Assembly (NCBI GenBank): GCA_037447655.1
Contig: JBBHKE010000386.1
Location: 62,501-126,500 of the forward strand
From: Zygnema cylindricum
Lineage: Eukaryota > Streptophyta > Zygnematophyceae > Zygnematales > Zygnemataceae
Direction of reading: 5' to 3'
Length of the DNA: 64,000 bases
In this document: positions 45,053-56,257 of the stretch, piece after piece
How positions within the stretch are numbered: position 1 is the first letter of the stretch
Layout: each line of letters opens with the position of its first letter
Program-made: the position numbers and the translations under genes
Notes under the pieces: generated by a model
What the model was told of the DNA's origin: nothing
What the model saw: the letters and a program-made list of their open reading frames with translations, nothing else
Databases searched by the model: none

Positions 45053-46372
45053 TGTTGATATTTGAGTATTTTCTAGGTCTGTATTAGGATAGAAAAAGAG
45101 CTAAGGCAGTCTGCCTCTAACTCCCCTATCCAAGCCCCCACACTTGTTGTAGTCACTAAAGGCTGGATAGGGAGCTAGAGCCATGGCTGCCTAGGCTCTC
45201 TAGAGAAGACAGGGGGTGAAATAGGTAGACTTACCAAAACTTAGTTGACGGACCCAGGAATTGATCCTGGTACCTGCCGTCCGTCAATCCGCATTAGCCG
45301 TTAGCTCTAGCCGTTAAGTCTAGGACAGATATTACGATATGTAGGGTTTGATAAATATATAAATCGTCATATGTAGATTAATCCGTTTAACGGCTAATAG
45401 ATACTTAGTACATAGATACAGTTTGATTTAGTACGAAGTACGGTATGTGGACAGAACGGATACCGCGCATTTGTTTCGATAGGGAAACAAATACCGCGCG
45501 TCGAATTTCAGCGGCTAGGATTATAGCCGGTTTTGATCGGACGGCCACGATAGGCGTCGCGATCACGGAAAAGGCATTTTTGGCGTTTTACGGTCTTTGC
45601 CACGTCAGATGACACGTGGCGTGATAACATTGGACTACGGGAATTCTGGATATTACAAGAACAAGTACGGTATGTGGACAGAACGGATACCGCGCATTTG
45701 TTTCGATAGGGAAACAAATACCGTGCGTTGAATTTCAGCGGCTAAGATTATAGCCGGTTTTGATCGTACGGCCACGATAGGCGCCGCGATCACGGAAAAG
45801 GCATTTTTGGCGTTTTACGGTCTTTGCCACGTCAGATGACACGTGGCGTGATAACATTGGACTACGGGAATTCCGGAGATTACAAGAACAAGTACGGTAT
45901 GTGGACATAACGGATACCGCGCATTTGTTTTGGATAGGGAAACAAATACCGCGCGTCGAATTTCAGCGGCTACGATTATAGCCGGTTTTGATCGGACGGC
46001 CACGATAGGCGCCGCGATCACGGAAAAGGCATTTTTGGCGTTTTACGGTCTTTGCCACGTCAGATGACACGTGGCGTGATAACATTGGACTACGGGAATT
46101 CCGGATATTACAGGAACTAATCCTGATTTGACACGTGTCGATATTTTGGCCATGTTGTACAACGGCCGTACATAAAGTACACCGGCACCTGTACTTTTCT
46201 GTACGACACAGTAATTTGATTGGTGCCGTACTTCAGTAAATAGAGTTTTAGAGAGGGAATAGGACTTAGAAAATTATGGTAGGAAGCTGCCTCTCCCAAA
46301 GAGCACTCTATATAAATGGCAAACTTTGGCCAGCCATAACTATCAATTTACTTGACCATTTTCAGTGATTCT
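45053..46372 (+). repeat. E1-family LTR (LTR B), left part, with 227-bp triplication
   Basis: Begins TGTTGATATTTGAG directly after the polypurine tract. Three copies of a 227-bp unit start at 45437, 45664 and 45891 (AGTACGGTATGTGGAC). It is cut after ATTCT (46368-46372) by the E2 element and resumes at 52814. It serves as 3' LTR of element 1 and, with its right part, as 5' LTR of element 2. Confidence 0.9.
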
Positions 46373-47416
46373 TGAAACTCTGAGACCTCCATAAGTCCTC
46401 AGAGTGGACAGCTTCCAAGAAGCCTCTAGGATAATCCTGACCCCTTTGTGTTTAAGCAAAAATAACTGCCACCCTGGTAGACAAAAACTCTGACCACGTT
46501 CACCCCTCTGAAGACAAGACTCCCCTGAGTCGATAGCAAAAAGAATCTCTGAATTTGCTCCCCTGAGCAGTAAGTTATGGAGGGCAAAGTTGACCTTTTG
46601 TACAGAAGCTCTCTGGGAGAGAGGGTCCTATCTTCTAATTTTTCTAAGTCCTATCTCTCTCACAGACTCTATCTACTGATGTACGGAACCAATCAGATTA
46701 CAGTTCCGTACGCAAAAGTACAGCTGCCGGTGTACTTTATGTACGGACACTGTACGACATGGCCTAAATTCCACACGTGGAATATTCGGATTCGCTCCTT
46801 TAATCCTCGGAGATGCCGCGCTCCAATGTAATATCGCCACGTGTCATCCGATGTGGCGATGCCCACAAACCGCCGAATCTTCTTCCGCGATCTCGGCGCT
46901 AATTCCGGCCGTCCGATTAAACTCGCATTTGATCGTAGCCGTAATAAATACATGCGTCGTATTTGTTTCGCTACGAAATCAATGCGCGGTATTGATTTCT
47001 TATCCGTACCGCAATTCGTACTTTTACACTACCATATCTATGTATCCCGTTAACAGTTATAGTTAAATGATTTATCCTACGTGTACATGTTTAAATCATT
47101 ATCGTACTATATACTATGTAAGACTACTTCTAGACTTAACGGCTAAGGCTACCGGCTATCTACTCTCTGACGGCCGGCAGGTACCAGGATCAAATCCTGT
47201 CGCCGGCACATACCTTTTAGTAATTAATCCCTTGACTAATATAAATTTCCCGTAAACCTCAGGATAGCCTAGGTAGCCATGGCTCTAGCTTCCTCTCCAA
47301 TTTCTCAGTGACTGCGACAAGTTTGAGAGTTGGAGAGAGAAGTTAGAGGTAGACTGCCTCGGCTTCTTTATTTCTATTCAGACCTAGAAAATACTTAAAA
47401 ACCATTAATTTCTACA
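46373..47416 (-). repeat. E2 copia 3' LTR
   Basis: 1,044 bp. In element orientation it starts TGTAGAAATTAATGG and ends GTCTCAGAGTTTCA (TG...CA). The polypurine tract AACAAAGGGAG lies directly upstream (47417-47427). It contains a hairpin around CCAGGATCAAATCCTG (47168-47209) and is flanked by ATTCT. Confidence 0.92.
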
Positions 47417-47429
47417 CTCCCTTTGTTTT

Positions 47430-47921
47430 CTAGTCAATCTTTAATTTCAGACCACACTTCTCCTTGCAGAAAATTAGCTTAGGGGAACGCACAGGTTTGG
47501 TCATCATATCTGCTACCATCTCACTATCTGGTCGGTACTCTAAACTGATTATTTTATTTTCTACTTTCTCTCTAACAAAGATAAGTCTAATGTCTATATG
47601 TTTGGCTTTAAAATGATGTTTAGGATTGGCAAAAATAGTAATTGTTGCCTGATTATCACAAAATATTTTCTGCACACCACTCTTAAGATGACCAAGTTCA
47701 CCAAGTAAAGACTTGACCCACATCAATTCTTTAACAGCAGAGCAAGAGGCCATATACTCAGCCTCCATGGTGGATTGAGCAATAACCTTTTGCTGTTTGC
47801 TACTCCAACAGCAAGCCCCATCTCCCACATATAATACATATCCAGAAGTGCATCTCCTCATCGGAGCATCACCATAACTAGCATCACTCCATGTAGTGAT
47901 GTCAGTATTCTCCCCACCCAA
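47430..47921 (-). pseudogene. E2 RNase H domain
   Basis: Copia RNase H that degrades RNA in the RNA-DNA hybrid. Landmarks: DITTWSDASYGDAP with the first Asp, GAWSS-like CCWSSKQQKVIAQS, STMEAEYMA with the Glu, FCDNQATI with the second Asp, and HIDIR. It is out of frame with the preceding piece (48023-48241) because of a break near 47930-48020. Confidence 0.9.
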
Positions 47922-48022
47922 ATAAAACCATAGATCCCTAGTTCATAACAAGTATCGAAGAACTCTCTTAGCTGCCTCCCAATCCCTCTTAGTGGGAGCA
48001 TTTAGACTTCTACTCAGCACTC

Positions 48023-48241
48023 CTACAGCTGAGCTAAATCCGGCCGGGTACAATTCATAAAATAGATTAGACTTCCCACTACTTGCCTGTAAGGAATAGT
48101 CTGCATGAACTTCTGTTCTTCAGGAGATAATTCCTCGTCTAAGACTATGACTCCTTCTTCCTCACTCCCCTCACTTCCCTTCTTCAATTCCATTGGAGGT
48201 GTACAACTATTAGCTTTATCCATTTGAAATTTTTCAAGCAT
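48023..48241 (-). pseudogene. E2 RT-RNase H linker
   Basis: Continues from RT: FQMDKANSCTPPME, LSPEEQKFMQTIPYRQVVGSLIYFMNCTRPDLA, a standard copia connection between RT and RNase H. A frame break separates it from both neighbours. Confidence 0.85.
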
Positions 48242-48246
48242 GTTCC

Positions 48247-49383
48247 CTATTGCTTCCTTTTGATCAATCTTATAATTTTTCTTTTTCGGTCTCTCTCTAC
48301 TTGAATTCCCAAAATATATTTTGCTTCCCCCATATCCTTCATTTCAAATCTCCCCTTAAGATTGGTTTTCAGTTTATTAATTTTTTCCATTGATTTACTT
48401 AAAACAAGCAAATCATTAACATAAATTGCAATAAATATAAAACCTTCCTCATCTTCGAAAACATAGATTGAGTGATCTGAGCTGATCCGGATATATCCCA
48501 GACCGGTAAGAAACTCATCAAGCTTCTTATTCCACTGCCGAGGCGCCTGTTTCAAACCATAAAGAGATTTAATCAGCCGGCATACCTTACTCTCCTCTCC
48601 TTCCTCTACAAACCCTTCGGGTTGTCGCATGAAGATCTCCTCTTCCAATTATCCATGCAAAAAGGATGTCTTGATGTCCATCTGGTGCACTTCCATGTCT
48701 TCCGCTGGTGCCAGGCTGAGAAGTATGCGGACGGAGGGAAATCTGACCACTGGGGCAAAGGTTTCATCGTAGTCAATTCCCTCTTTTTGTGTAAATCCCT
48801 TTGCCACTAATCGGGCCTTGTAGCGCTCGATTGTGTTATCTGGGTTCAGTTTTAATTTGAAGACCCACTTATAACCGATTGGTTTTCGGTGAGGTGGACA
48901 ATCCACCAGCTCCCAAGTATCGGCTGCCATAATTGAGGCCATCTCCCCATTGATGGCTGTCTTCCACCGGTTTCTTTTTGGACAAGTCATCGCCTCTCCA
49001 TAAGTTTGAGGTTCATCTTGATGAGATAGTTTAGTTACCTTGTTATTAACCTGTTTTTTTTGTAGTCTTTTGCTACTTCTCCTTCCCCGCTCAAAATCTG
49101 AGGCTGGGATAGATGGTTCTCGTGGATTCATTCGAACAAACTCGGCTTCTCCCCTATCCCTTGATTCCGAATCAATTTCCACCATGTATTCCGCTTCGGG
49201 TAGAGTTGTCACTCGAGTTTCCACAGCCGAGTCCTTTTCGGTCTGATTTGTATCTTCAAGAATGTCATCTTCTCTAAAACCTGGATAGTTAGGGAGCTCA
49301 AAGTTATCGGAATTTTCTGACTCAAATCTGATTTTTAGTGACTTTGTATATTTGAAGGGATCCATAGACTTTCCTTCATCCAT
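48247..49383 (-). pseudogene. E2 reverse transcriptase
   Basis: RT begins around WELVDCPPHRKPIGYKWVFK with RYKARLVAKGFTQ..GIDYDETFAPV. It reads to SFLHG and then hits an in-frame TAA at 48649-48651, where copia RTs have Glu (FLHGxLEEE). It continues in the same frame as LEEEIFMRQPEGF, CRLIKSLYGLKQAPRQW and the active-site box. That box is YVND instead of YVDD (Asn codon at 48415-48417), so a catalytic Asp is lost. The N-terminal ~110 residues are a variable Glu/Ser-rich linker. Confidence 0.92.
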
Positions 49384-49591
49384 AACTACTAGATGCTTTA
49401 CTAAGATTATATCTTCCCTTTTTTATATCATAAACTCTATATCTTTTAACATCCTCATCATATCCTAATAAGTATCCCGGTTTTCCTTTATGATCTAGCT
49501 TCCAATTAGACCGATCTGTATCTAGACTGAATACTTGACTGCCAAAAACCTTTAAGTAAGATATGTCTTGTATTCGACTGGTCCATCTCTC

Positions 49592-50305
49592 TTAAGGTGT
49601 TTGATCTTTTATAGCTGAGGTAAGAACTCTATTTTTGAGGTAATTAGCGCAGTTCATTGCTTTTTCCCAGAACCTTTTTCCTATCTTCTTATCCGACAAC
49701 ATAATTCTAGCACTATCACTTAGTGTCTTATATAATTGCTCAGCTACCCCATTCTGTTCCGGGTATTCTGCAACTGTCTTTTGGTGTTGGACCCCATCTT
49801 CCCTCAGAAAATCCTCAAACTGGTTAGAAGTATACTCTCCACCATTGTCACTCTTTATTCTCTTGATTGGAGTTTCATGAAGTTTTTTGCTCCATGCTTT
49901 ATATTGTCTAAAACAATCCTGAGCTTCCGACTTGTTTTTCAAAAAATACACTCGGGAATACCGAGACCAATCATCAGTGATAGTCATCATAAATCTCTTC
50001 CCCCCCGGTGAGGGCACTTTAGCTGGTCCCCAAATATCTGTGTGTACTAGATCTAGAATTTTTTCCCCTTTATAGGTGGTTGTTTTAGGAAAGGGTAATC
50101 TGTGTGATTTACCTTGAGCACATCCACTACAATCACTAATATCATCATTCTCACTGAACTGAATCCCTTCCACCACTCCCATCTTTTTCATCTCTCTTAA
50201 CTTATCTAGATTCACATGCCCAAGCCTCTTATGCCACATCATAATATCATGAACACCAGTATAATAAAATTTCTTCTTTTCATTACTTAAGATCAGCCTA
50301 AACAT
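49592..50305 (-). pseudogene. E2 GAG-pre-integrase and integrase core
   Basis: The zinc-binding HHCC module (WHKRLGHVN ... CSGCAQGKS) is followed by the rve integrase core: HTDIWGP (first Asp), IKSDNGGEY (second Asp) and AEYPEQNGVAE (Glu). It ends AIKDQTP and a stop; the integrase C-terminal part (49384-49591) lies in other frames. Confidence 0.93.
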
Positions 50306-50638
50306 CCCATGTCTACCTTTCTCAGCAATGAAATAGACATCCTCCTCAAAACTAGCAGTAAAGACTCCTTCCCTAATGCTAGTGAAAAAACCCTTATCAT
50401 CTTATAGAGATGTAGAGATAAGATTTTTGTTCAGCTCTGGAATAAACAATACATCGGAGAATGTTAATATGGATGTCTTTCATTCTACTAACACTTTCAA
50501 ATCTACTGATCCCACAAGAGTAGTGGTGACTATCCTCCCATCTCCGTACTCTATCCCTACGTTGGTAATCTTTTTTATCTTAGTGAACAGGTGTCTATCC
50601 TTACACATGTGTATGGAGGCACCTGAATCTACAATCTA
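50306..50638 (-). pseudogene. E2 aspartic protease, nonsense-mutated
   Basis: The motif IVDSGASIHM (DSG at 50621-50629) identifies the copia protease. The Trp codon expected before IVDSG is TAG (50636-50638). Downstream sequence to 50306 is disrupted by further stops. Confidence 0.85.
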
Positions 50639-50900
50639 GCGTGCTTCACCTTTCAATCCACCGTAAGCACATTTCTGCATTCGTGGAATTTCGACCTCAT
50701 TTTTCGCCTCCAACTCCTCAATCAAAAGGAGCTCATCGTCCTCGTCCTCGGATTCCGCCTCAAGTACCTCTGTGACAAGGGCCTTTTTCTTTCCTCTCAG
50801 GGTACCACCGATCTGCCCCTCCTTTAACCGAAGCTCGGTTAGCTTAGTGCACTCTGCCATATAGTGCCCCGGTTTCTTACAAAAATGACATAAACCTTTG
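50636..50900 (-). pseudogene. E2 Gag C-terminus with zinc knuckle
   Basis: CHFCKKPGHYMAEC (CX2CX4HX4C, 50849-50890), the nucleic-acid binding knuckle of nucleocapsid, is followed by an acidic linker (EAESEDEDDELL) and KCAYGGLKGEAR leading into the protease. Confidence 0.9.
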
Positions 50901-51123
50901 GGAGCCCTAGGTTCGAACGCGTCGGCCTGTTTTTTCTGCTCCCTACCCCAATAGTTTTCGACCGGTTTTCAGGAATCCTTGTTCCTCCAATCAGTCGCTA
51001 TTGCCAAGGCTTGGCCACTCTTTCCTCCCCTTCGGATCTCAATTATATTCTCTCAAACGAGAATCATCCTTACCACTGAGTTCCATATCCACCTTGAGTC
51101 CGGCAAGTCTTGCACACGGTTGA

Positions 51124-51786
51124 CTATGTCTCGAACTCATTAGGTAACTTCATCAGTAAACAGTTAACCTTTTCTTTTTCACTAAAATCTTTTCCCGCAC
51201 TGTGTAGCTCCATGAAGAGTGTAGCAAGCTCATTGCAAAAATCCAACATATTTCCCCTTTTGTATATATACTCCTTAACTTTCTGATCAGCCAACTGTTG
51301 TTGGTGAATCGTACCACTTCGGTACATCTCTATGAGAGCCATCCAAAGATCGGATGCCCTCTCTACGTGCAAATGAGGACATGCAAGTCCTTGAGTGAGA
51401 TGGCGTAGGATGAAGTGCTTTGCCGCCATATTGTTGAAGTCCCATGTTTCAGTATCATTCTCGTCGTTCCTCAAAATAGGTGACATGAATGCTAAACCAG
51501 TTGCTATTTGTGTGGTTGCCTCCTTCTCCTTTCCTTTGTCCACCACCTCTCCTTCCTTTGTTTCCTTCGTTGAAGGTGAATCCTCTTTCCTGGTGAATCT
51601 GCTTCCTTTAAACCCTGGAGGAATTCCAAGACTTGATGGACGCCCCAATCGTCCACTCACTATCACCCAAAACCTTTTTTCGCATAGAGCTCCTATCATC
51701 ATACTTTCCCAGTATATGAAGCCAGTTCCATTAAAGATTGGTACCCTAGAGGGTGGGCCCATAACCTGAAACTCTGAGACCTCCAT
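51124..51786 (-). pseudogene. E2 Gag, N-terminal (UBN2-type)
   Basis: Starts at ATG 51786, 20 bases inside the 5' LTR, and reads MEVSEFQVMGPPSRV through the primer-binding site. The copia Gag fold (UBN2/DUF4219-like) is seen in FNGTGFIYWESMM, ASDLWMALIEMYRSG and MLDFCNELATLFMEL, LLMKLPNEFE. The open frame stops near the Gag middle at 51124; a region of about 220 bases without a clean frame separates it from the knuckle. Confidence 0.88.
51752..51766 (-). other. Copia-type primer-binding site (half-tRNA iMet)
   Basis: GGTTATGGGCCCACC immediately follows the 5' LTR end. It is complementary to the anticodon-stem region of initiator tRNA-Met (GGGCCCATAACC), the primer used by Drosophila copia. 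The same site lies at 43078-43092 and, with two changes, at 53133-53147. Confidence 0.85.
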
Positions 51787-52813
51787 AAGTCCTCAGAGTG
51801 GACAGCTTCCAAGAAGCCTGTAGGATAATCCTGACCCCTTTGTGTTTAAGCAAAAATAACTGCCACCCTGGCAAACAAAAACTCTAACCCCTTCACCCTT
51901 GTGAAGACAAGACTCCCTTGAGTCGATAGCAAAAAGAATCTCTGAATTTGCTCCCCTGAGCAGTAAGTTATGTAGGGTCAAAGTTGACCTTTTCTACAGA
52001 AGCTCTCTGGGAGAGAGGGTCCTATCTTCTAATTTTTCTAAGTCCTATCTCTCTCACAGACTCTATCTACTAATGTACGGAACCAATCAAATTACAGTTT
52101 TGTACGCAAAAGTACAGTTGCCGATGTACTTTATGTACGGACACTGTACGACATGCCTTAAATGTCGACACGTGGTATGTCCGGATTCGCTCATTTAATC
52201 CTCGGAGATGCCGCGCTCCAATGTATCTTCGCCACGTGTCATCCGATGTGGCGATGCCCACAAACCGCCGAATTCTCCTTCCGCGATATCGGCGCTAATT
52301 CCGGCCGTCCGATTTAAACTCGCATTTGATCGTAGCCGTAATAAATACATGCGCGGTATTTGTTTCGCTTACTAAATCAATGCGCGGTATTGATTTCTTA
52401 CCCGTACCGCAATTCGTACTTTTACACTACCATAACTATGTATCCCGTTAACAGTTATAGTTAAATGACTTATCCTACGTGTATTTGTTTAAATAACTAT
52501 CGTACTATATACTATGTAACATTACTTCTAGACTTAACGGCTAAGGCTACCGGCTATCTACTCATTGACGGCCGGCAGGTACCAGGATCAAATCCTGTTG
52601 CCGGCACATACCTTTTAGTAATTAATCCCTATACTAATATAAATTTCCCGTAAACCTGAGGATAGCCTAGGTAGCCATGGCTCTAGCTTCCTCTCAAATT
52701 TCTCAGTGACTGCGACAAGTTTGAGAGTTGGAGAGAGAAGTTAGAGGTAGACTGCCTCGGCTTCTTTATTTCTATTCAGACCTAGAAAATACTTCAAACC
52801 ATTAATTTCTACA
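51767..52813 (-). repeat. E2 copia 5' LTR
   Basis: 1,047 bp, near-identical to 46373-47416; TG...CA ends. It carries the gag start codon in its last 20 bases. Confidence 0.92.
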
Positions 52814-53132
52814 ATTCTTTTTGCTGCGGACTCAGGGGAGTTTAGGCTACACAGAGGTGTAGTCGGTCAGAGTTTTTGTCTGCCAGGGTGGCTGCATTTA
52901 TAAGGGAAAGTCAAAGTTGGTGAATGTGTCCAAATCTCATATTCTAACTTTGCATTCTGTGGTGGAACTGAGCACACAGAAAGTGTTATTTCACAGGGGT
53001 GAATCTATATTGGGATTGTGACTGTCAAGGGGTCAGTCATTTGGGTTTATATTAACTTGGAGTCGGCACTATCTAGGCTAGCTTCTTTTGGATCTGCATA
53101 CTCTGAGGGCCAATGGAGGTCTCAGAGTTTCA
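52814..53132 (+). repeat. E1-family LTR B, right part
   Basis: Begins with the second ATTCT target copy and continues the LTR interrupted at 46372. It ends GTCTCAGAGTTTCA. Confidence 0.9.
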
Positions 53133-55046
53133 TGTTTTGGGCCCACCAACTAGGGTGCTTATGTTCGATGGAACAGACTTCACCTATTGGGATATTACAA
53201 TGGCGAGATTACTTTTTGAGAAACACTTATGGGGAATTGTTTCGGGACAAGTGAGAGTCCGCCACCTGGCTTTGGAGGAGCTTACTATGGAGATTCATGT
53301 GAGGCTGCCCAGAATATCAACCAGAGCTCAGATGTAACGGAAGGTGAAGGGAAAAATCTTTCCTTGGATAGGGAAATAGGGGAGAAGGAAAAAGGGACAC
53401 CTATGGTGAGGTGAGCTAGGCTCTCAGCTATGGTACCACATTTAGGGATTAAAACTGAAGAAATGACACTAAAATATGGGAATACAAAAACACTATAGCA
53501 AAACATCTCATACTTAGATATGTGTTTAAGTCGATAGCTATCACTCTTTTAAGTCTAACCAAAGCTTCAAAGATATGGGAAGCACTAATTCAGATTTATA
53601 AGGAAGAGACTATTCAGAGGCAGCAATTAATAAAACAGGAAATAGATGCCTACGTTTATAAAGGCGGTAGCATGATAGATTTTTGCAATGATATTGCTGC
53701 GTTATACGTTGAGCTTACTAGTGCGGGATATGTAGAATCTGAGGAGAGTAAGATTAATACACTACTTATGAGACTCCCAGATGAGTATGAAAACATCATT
53801 TGTCGTATGCAGGCAATGGATGGCTCCTCATGGACTTGGAGCTTTACCATGGGGATATTTCTTGTGAAGGAAAGCACTTTGGAGCTTCGTAGGGGAAAGG
53901 ACAGGGTCAATGCATTTTCAGTTGGTGGTGATTGGCAGAAGCGTGATGAGGGGAACGGTGGTGACGAGCGGAAGCGTGATGAGAGAAAGAAACACAAAGG
54001 TAAACCTTATCGGAACTTTGGTGGAAAGAGAGGGAGAGGAAAAGAAATGGGAGCTTTGAAAAAGGGGGCTTGCTTCTTTTGTAGGGAACCGGGTCATTAT
54101 ATAGAGGAATGCCCTTGTTTGGAAAAACTTAGAAGTTAGAATGTAGATGAGGAGGAAGAAGGGGAAGAGGAGAAAGAGGATGAAGATATTTTAGAGCTTC
54201 TCCGGATTAGTAGTATGGGGAAGAAAGAAAAGCACACAGTAATTGCACGAGGGCAACAGTGTGCTTTTGGAGGTATAAGGGAAGTAAAGAGAGAGGAGGA
54301 ACTTGAGGATGTCGAGGAGTGTAGAGTGTATGACTTAGAAATGAGAAAGTCAGTTCTAGGATCCATAAGTGAAAACGGGAAAGATAAAATTAATCAGGAT
54401 AATTTTATAGATAATAGGGAACCAGAAAACTGGTCGGAAAGGGAGACTTCAACGGATTCCGAGGAAAGGGGAGAAGTGAAACTCGAAGAGGTTTCAAAGG
54501 ATAGGGGAGAGAAGAAATATTTATTGGGAATTAAATTAGAAAGTAATAGTGGAAAGAATTCCATGGGAGAGAGTGAGGGAAGTTCAGAAAATGGGGTAAT
54601 TATCATGGATAAAAATATGAGTACGAAAGATGTAGATCTTATGAGGAACTTAGTGGGGACTAGTGTTTTTTGGGAATATTTGGGGGTGGATGGATTTGAC
54701 ATCACTACTTGGTGTGACGTCACTTGTGAAGATGTGCCTGTAAAAGGGTTAGCATCTGGGTGTATGTTGCAGATTGGAGATGGGGCTGGCTGTTTGGATC
54801 GCAAGAGGGAAATCGGTTTGTGTGTGATGAGGTGGATAACATCTTTGCTCGGATTTATGAAAAGTGGGATGTTAAATAAAATGTGTGATGCAATTATTAT
54901 TTCAGTTCATTTAATGCACTGTGTTAAATACTTAAGTTTTATGAAAGGAAAAGGAAATAGAAAAAAGAAAAGAAAAGAAAAAGGAGGGGATGTTTGTTTA
55001 CTTGTTTGTGGAAGTTGAAAGAAAATAGACTAGAAAATAAGGGGAG
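53113..55046 (+). pseudogene. Non-autonomous copia element 2: gag and RNase H remnant
   Basis: Same layout as element 1. ATG 53113 is inside the LTR; the primer-binding site is mutated (TGTTTTGGGCCCACC). A 1-base loss near 53256, an in-frame stop near 53412 and a lost base near 53463 break Gag. The piece 53522-54139 is intact (IWEALIQIYKEETI, MIDFCNDIAALYVEL, LLMRLPDEYE) and ends after the knuckle CFFCREPGHYIEEC (54071-54112). A charged region (54215-54656) and a decayed RNase H start (DITTWCDVTCED, GDGAGCLDRK) follow. Polypurine tract AAATAAGGGGAG lies at 55035-55046. Confidence 0.87.
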
Positions 55047-56257
55047 TGTTGATATTTGAGTATTTTCTAGGTCTGTATTAGGATAGAAAAAGAGCTAAGG
55101 CAGTCTGCCTCTAACTCCCCTATCCAAGCCCCCACACTTATTGTAGTCACTGAAGGCTGGATAGGGAGCAGAGCCATGGCTGCCTAGGCTCTGTAGAGAT
55201 GACAGGGGGTGAAATAGGTAGACTTACCAAAAGTTAGTTGACAGACCCAAGAATTGATCCTTGTACCTGCCGTCCGTCAATCCGCATTAGCCGTTAGCTC
55301 TAGCCGTTAAGTCTAGGACAGATATTACGATATGTAGGGTTTGATAAATACATAAATCGTCATATGTAGATTAAACCTTTTAACGGCTAATAGATACTTA
55401 GTACATAGATACAGTTTGATTTAGTACGAAGTACGGTATGTGGACAGAACGGATACCGCGCATTTGTTTCGATAGTGAAACAAATACCGCGCATTTGTTT
55501 CGATAGCGAAACAAATACCGCGCGTCGAATTTCAGCGGCTAGGATTATAGCCGGTTTTGATCGGACGGCCACGATAGGCGCTGCGATCACAAAAAAGGCA
55601 TTTTTGGGGTTTTACGGTCTTTGCCACGTCAGATGACACGTGGCGTGATAACATTGGACTACGGGAACTCCGGAGATTACAGGAACTAATCCTGATTTGA
55701 CACGTGTCGACATTTTGGCCATGTCGTACAACGGCCGTACATAAAGTACACCGGCACCTGTACTTTTCTGTACGACACAGTAATTTGATTGGTGCCGTAC
55801 TTCAGAAGATAGAGTTTTAGAGAGGGAATAGGACTTAGAAAATTTTGGGTAGGCAGCTGCCTCTCCCAGAGAGCACTCTGTATAAATGGCAAACTTTGGC
55901 CAGCCATAACTATCAATTTACTTGACCATTTTCAGTGATTCTTTTTGCTCCGGACTCAGGGTTAGTCTTGGCTACACAGAGTTGTAGTCGGTTAGAGTTT
56001 TTGTCCGCCAGGGTGGCTGTATTTATAAGGGAAAGTCAAAGTGGGTGAATGTGTCCAAATCTCATATTCTAACTTTGCATTCTGTGGTGGAACTGAGCAC
56101 ACAGAAAGTGTTATTTCACAGCGGTGAATCTATATTGGGAATGTGACTGTCAAGGGGTCAGTCATTTGGGTTTATATTAACTTGGAGTCGGCACTATCTA
56201 GATTAACTTCTTTTGGATCTGCATACTCTGAGGGTTAATGGAGGTCTCAGAGTTTCA
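55047..56257 (+). repeat. E1-family LTR (LTR C), complete
   Basis: 1,211 bp, TGTTGATATTTGAG to GTCTCAGAGTTTCA, uninterrupted. It contains one copy of the 227-bp unit that is tripled in LTR B, plus its own ~31-bp duplication (ATTTGTTTCGATAG, 55460-55510). Confidence 0.92.

Larger units (their letters stand above)
46373..52813 (-). mobile_element. Ty1/copia retrotransposon E2, full-length, defective
   Basis: 6.44 kb with LTRs of 1,044 and 1,047 bp and a 5-bp target duplication ATTCT (46368-46372 and 52814-52818). Domain order is gag, protease, integrase, reverse transcriptase, RNase H, which defines copia (integrase before RT). The primer-binding site GGTTATGGGCCCACC (51752-51766) matches the half-tRNA(iMet) type of Drosophila copia. 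Several stops and frameshifts break the single gag-pol frame. Confidence 0.93.

Noticed and set aside
47168-47209. A true tRNA gene
   Set aside because: Only a T-arm-like hairpin is recognisable; no full cloverleaf with acceptor and anticodon stems could be drawn.
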